Positions 63,173 to 64,000 of a stretch of 64,000 bases of DNA are shown here, piece by piece. The translations under genes and the position numbers were made by a program. The notes under the pieces are model-generated. The model did not search any database and was not told the origin of the DNA. It saw only the letters and a list, made by a program, of their open reading frames with translations. The stretch is from the NCBI RefSeq assembly GCF_000425505.1, contig NZ_AUDO01000014.1:43677-107676 (forward strand), given 5' to 3'. Origin of the DNA: Flavobacterium frigidarium DSM 17623. GTDB taxonomy: Bacteria; Bacteroidota; Bacteroidia; Flavobacteriales; Flavobacteriaceae. Numbering within the stretch: position 1 is the stretch's first letter; every line of letters begins with the position of its first letter.

Positions 63173-63595
63173 TTACAACCACAATTTCCAAGGTATTCTA
63201 CTTAAAATTAAGATTAATCCTAAAGTGTAAAATATTGTAAAAGTTTTAAACTTAGACTCACTGTTAAGTAAATTTTTGTGTTTTGACCATCCTACAGTAA
63301 TCAACACTATTGCAATAATATTAATCAAAGGATGCTCCATAGAAGTTAGACGAATAGCCTTATCACTCATATTACCTAAAGATGCAAACCCTAAAGGAGA
63401 AACGAAGTAAATAACTAATCCAATTAACAACTGCGTCTGTGTACCTATTAAAGCAAATAAAGCGATTTTTCTATCAGTCGCATTAAATTCCTTTTTAGAA
63501 ATTAAACCATACAGTGCATTCAACACAGCAACAACTAACAACAACAGAGCTAAGTAAGCCCAACCCGAATGTAATTTTTGAATAAATTCGTACAT
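63173..63595 (-). CDS. Four-helix integral membrane protein of unknown function
   Basis: A 140-residue protein starting at ATG 63595 (MYEFIQKLHSGWAYLALLLL); the longer TTG start at 63619 adds eight residues with no merit. Four hydrophobic segments are visible: WAYLALLLLVVAVLNALYGL, IALFALIGTQTQLLIGLVIYF, LINIIAIVLITVGW and TIFYTLGLILILSRI. Its His residues in helix-facing positions (KLHSGW, SMEHPL) would suit haem or quinone contact, and similar proteins are sometimes labelled cytochrome b-like, but I cannot support a specific role. Alone on its transcript. Confidence 0.75.
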   Translation of the reverse strand: MYEFIQKLHSGWAYLALLLLVVAVLNALYGLISKKEFNATDRKIALFALIGTQTQLLIGLVIYFVSPLGFASLGNMSDKAIRLTSMEHPLINIIAIVLITVGWSKHKNLLNSESKFKTFTIFYTLGLILILSRIPWKLWL

Positions 63596-63655
63596 AAAAT
63601 TTTGATTTTTGAAAAACAAATATAAGTAAAAAAGGCATAAAAAAAACCCTCATTC

Positions 63656-64000
63656 TAGACTGCACCCAAAAGTTTAGACAAATTTATAATTAATTTTGAT
63701 AATAGTGAGCTCGATATTGTATCGGGCTCATTTTGTTTAAATTTGATTTAATTCTGTCGTTATTATAATATAATATGTACTCTTTAATCTCTTTTTTTAA
63801 TTGATTTATAGAGTTGTACTTTTTAAGATAAAACAACTCCGATTTTAGTATTCCAAAGAAGTTTTCAATGATTGCATTATCTAGACAATTGCCCTTTCTT
63901 GACATACTTTGTTTAATTCCTTTTTCCTTTAAGAGTTGCTGATATTGTCGCATTTGATATTGCCATCCCTGGTCTGAGTGTAATGTTATATTGGTATTAT
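63656..64000 (-). mobile_element. IS3-family insertion sequence, end fragment running off the window
   Basis: The terminal sequence starting TAGACTGCACCCAAAAGTTT (63656) is typical of IS3-family ends; the exact boundary may be 63656 or 63661. The transposase reading frame lies inside and continues past the window edge, so only the right part of the element is visible. The other end and any target duplication are outside. Confidence 0.8.
63690..64000 (-). CDS. IS3-family (IS150-like) transposase, C-terminal part (partial)
   Basis: The frame is open to the window edge: upstream of the Met at 63953 it reads NTNITLHSDQGWQYQ. About 103 residues of the DDE integrase catalytic domain are visible. 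The second Asp is in LHSDQGWQYQ and the catalytic Glu is in NCLDNAIIENFFGILKSE, followed by the typical YILYYNNDRIKSNLNKMSP and the end PIQYRAHYYQN. The IS150-type subgroup fits the spacing. The N-terminal part is beyond the window, so it cannot be known whether the gene is intact. Confidence 0.9.
   Translation of the reverse strand, partial: NTNITLHSDQGWQYQMRQYQQLLKEKGIKQSMSRKGNCLDNAIIENFFGILKSELFYLKKYNSINQLKKEIKEYILYYNNDRIKSNLNKMSPIQYRAHYYQN

Overview
The window is an AT-rich chromosomal segment of a Bacteroidota bacterium, most likely Flavobacterium or a close relative. The evidence is the three-subunit sdhC-sdhA-sdhB operon with a single cytochrome b subunit, the acpP-fabF-rnc-(IPExxxVDY)-pyk gene order, OmpA proteins with thrombospondin type 3 repeats, the fused ABC permease/M1 peptidase, the near absence of Shine-Dalgarno sequences, and many promoters of the Bacteroidota type (TTTG, about 19 nt, TAnnTTTG).

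Layout. 1-7.3 kb: the end of a surface protein, a CAT-anticodon tRNA, methylmalonyl-CoA epimerase, a pair of overlapping lipoprotein genes of unknown role, an Ig-like lipoprotein and a nitrilase-family amidase. 7.5-11.6 kb: the succinate dehydrogenase operon, with a frameshifted four-helix-bundle (S23/IVP) gene lodged between sdhA and sdhB. 12-17 kb: aminopeptidase P, a TIGR00266 protein, an AbiH-type phage-defence gene and an alpha/beta hydrolase, with dispersed repeats between them. 17-29 kb: a minimal ABC transporter pair, AddB-like and AddA-like recombination nucleases separated by two tandem OmpA paralogues, and kbl. 29-36.8 kb: rbfA, a LolC/E-type permease, dusB, a paired radical SAM/partner system linked in other genomes to DNA repair, lepA and pfkB. 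37-42.7 kb: a permease-M1 peptidase fusion with its ATPase, and thiL. 42.7-46.9 kb: a signalling cluster made of a response regulator, a TPR histidine kinase, a small secreted protein of five near-identical 15-residue repeats, and a LytTR regulator. 47-63.7 kb: mostly housekeeping genes (glyS, comF-like, superoxide dismutase, purF-like, a sugar kinase, rnhA, purN, acpP, fabF, rnc, pyk, Bax inhibitor-1, dinB, CYTH, RlpA). The last 340 bases are the end of an IS3-family element.

The main points outside standard annotation are these. (1) Two copies of an intergenic element (16.0 and 28.9 kb) keep fixed flanks around an unrelated but perfectly paired central hairpin, and an outer stem pair covaries, which points to a structured RNA. 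(2) A second dispersed repeat family (7.5 and 13.6 kb) occurs in opposite orientations. (3) The repeat protein at 45.6 kb lies between two signalling modules, one of whose receivers has Glu in place of the phospho-accepting Asp. (4) GC-rich palindromic insertions lie inside the addA-like reading frame. (5) Three genes (rbfA, glyS, dinB) have a TAnnTTTG box exactly 4 nt before ATG, which suggests leaderless transcripts. Protein families were identified by eye from motifs; no database was searched.
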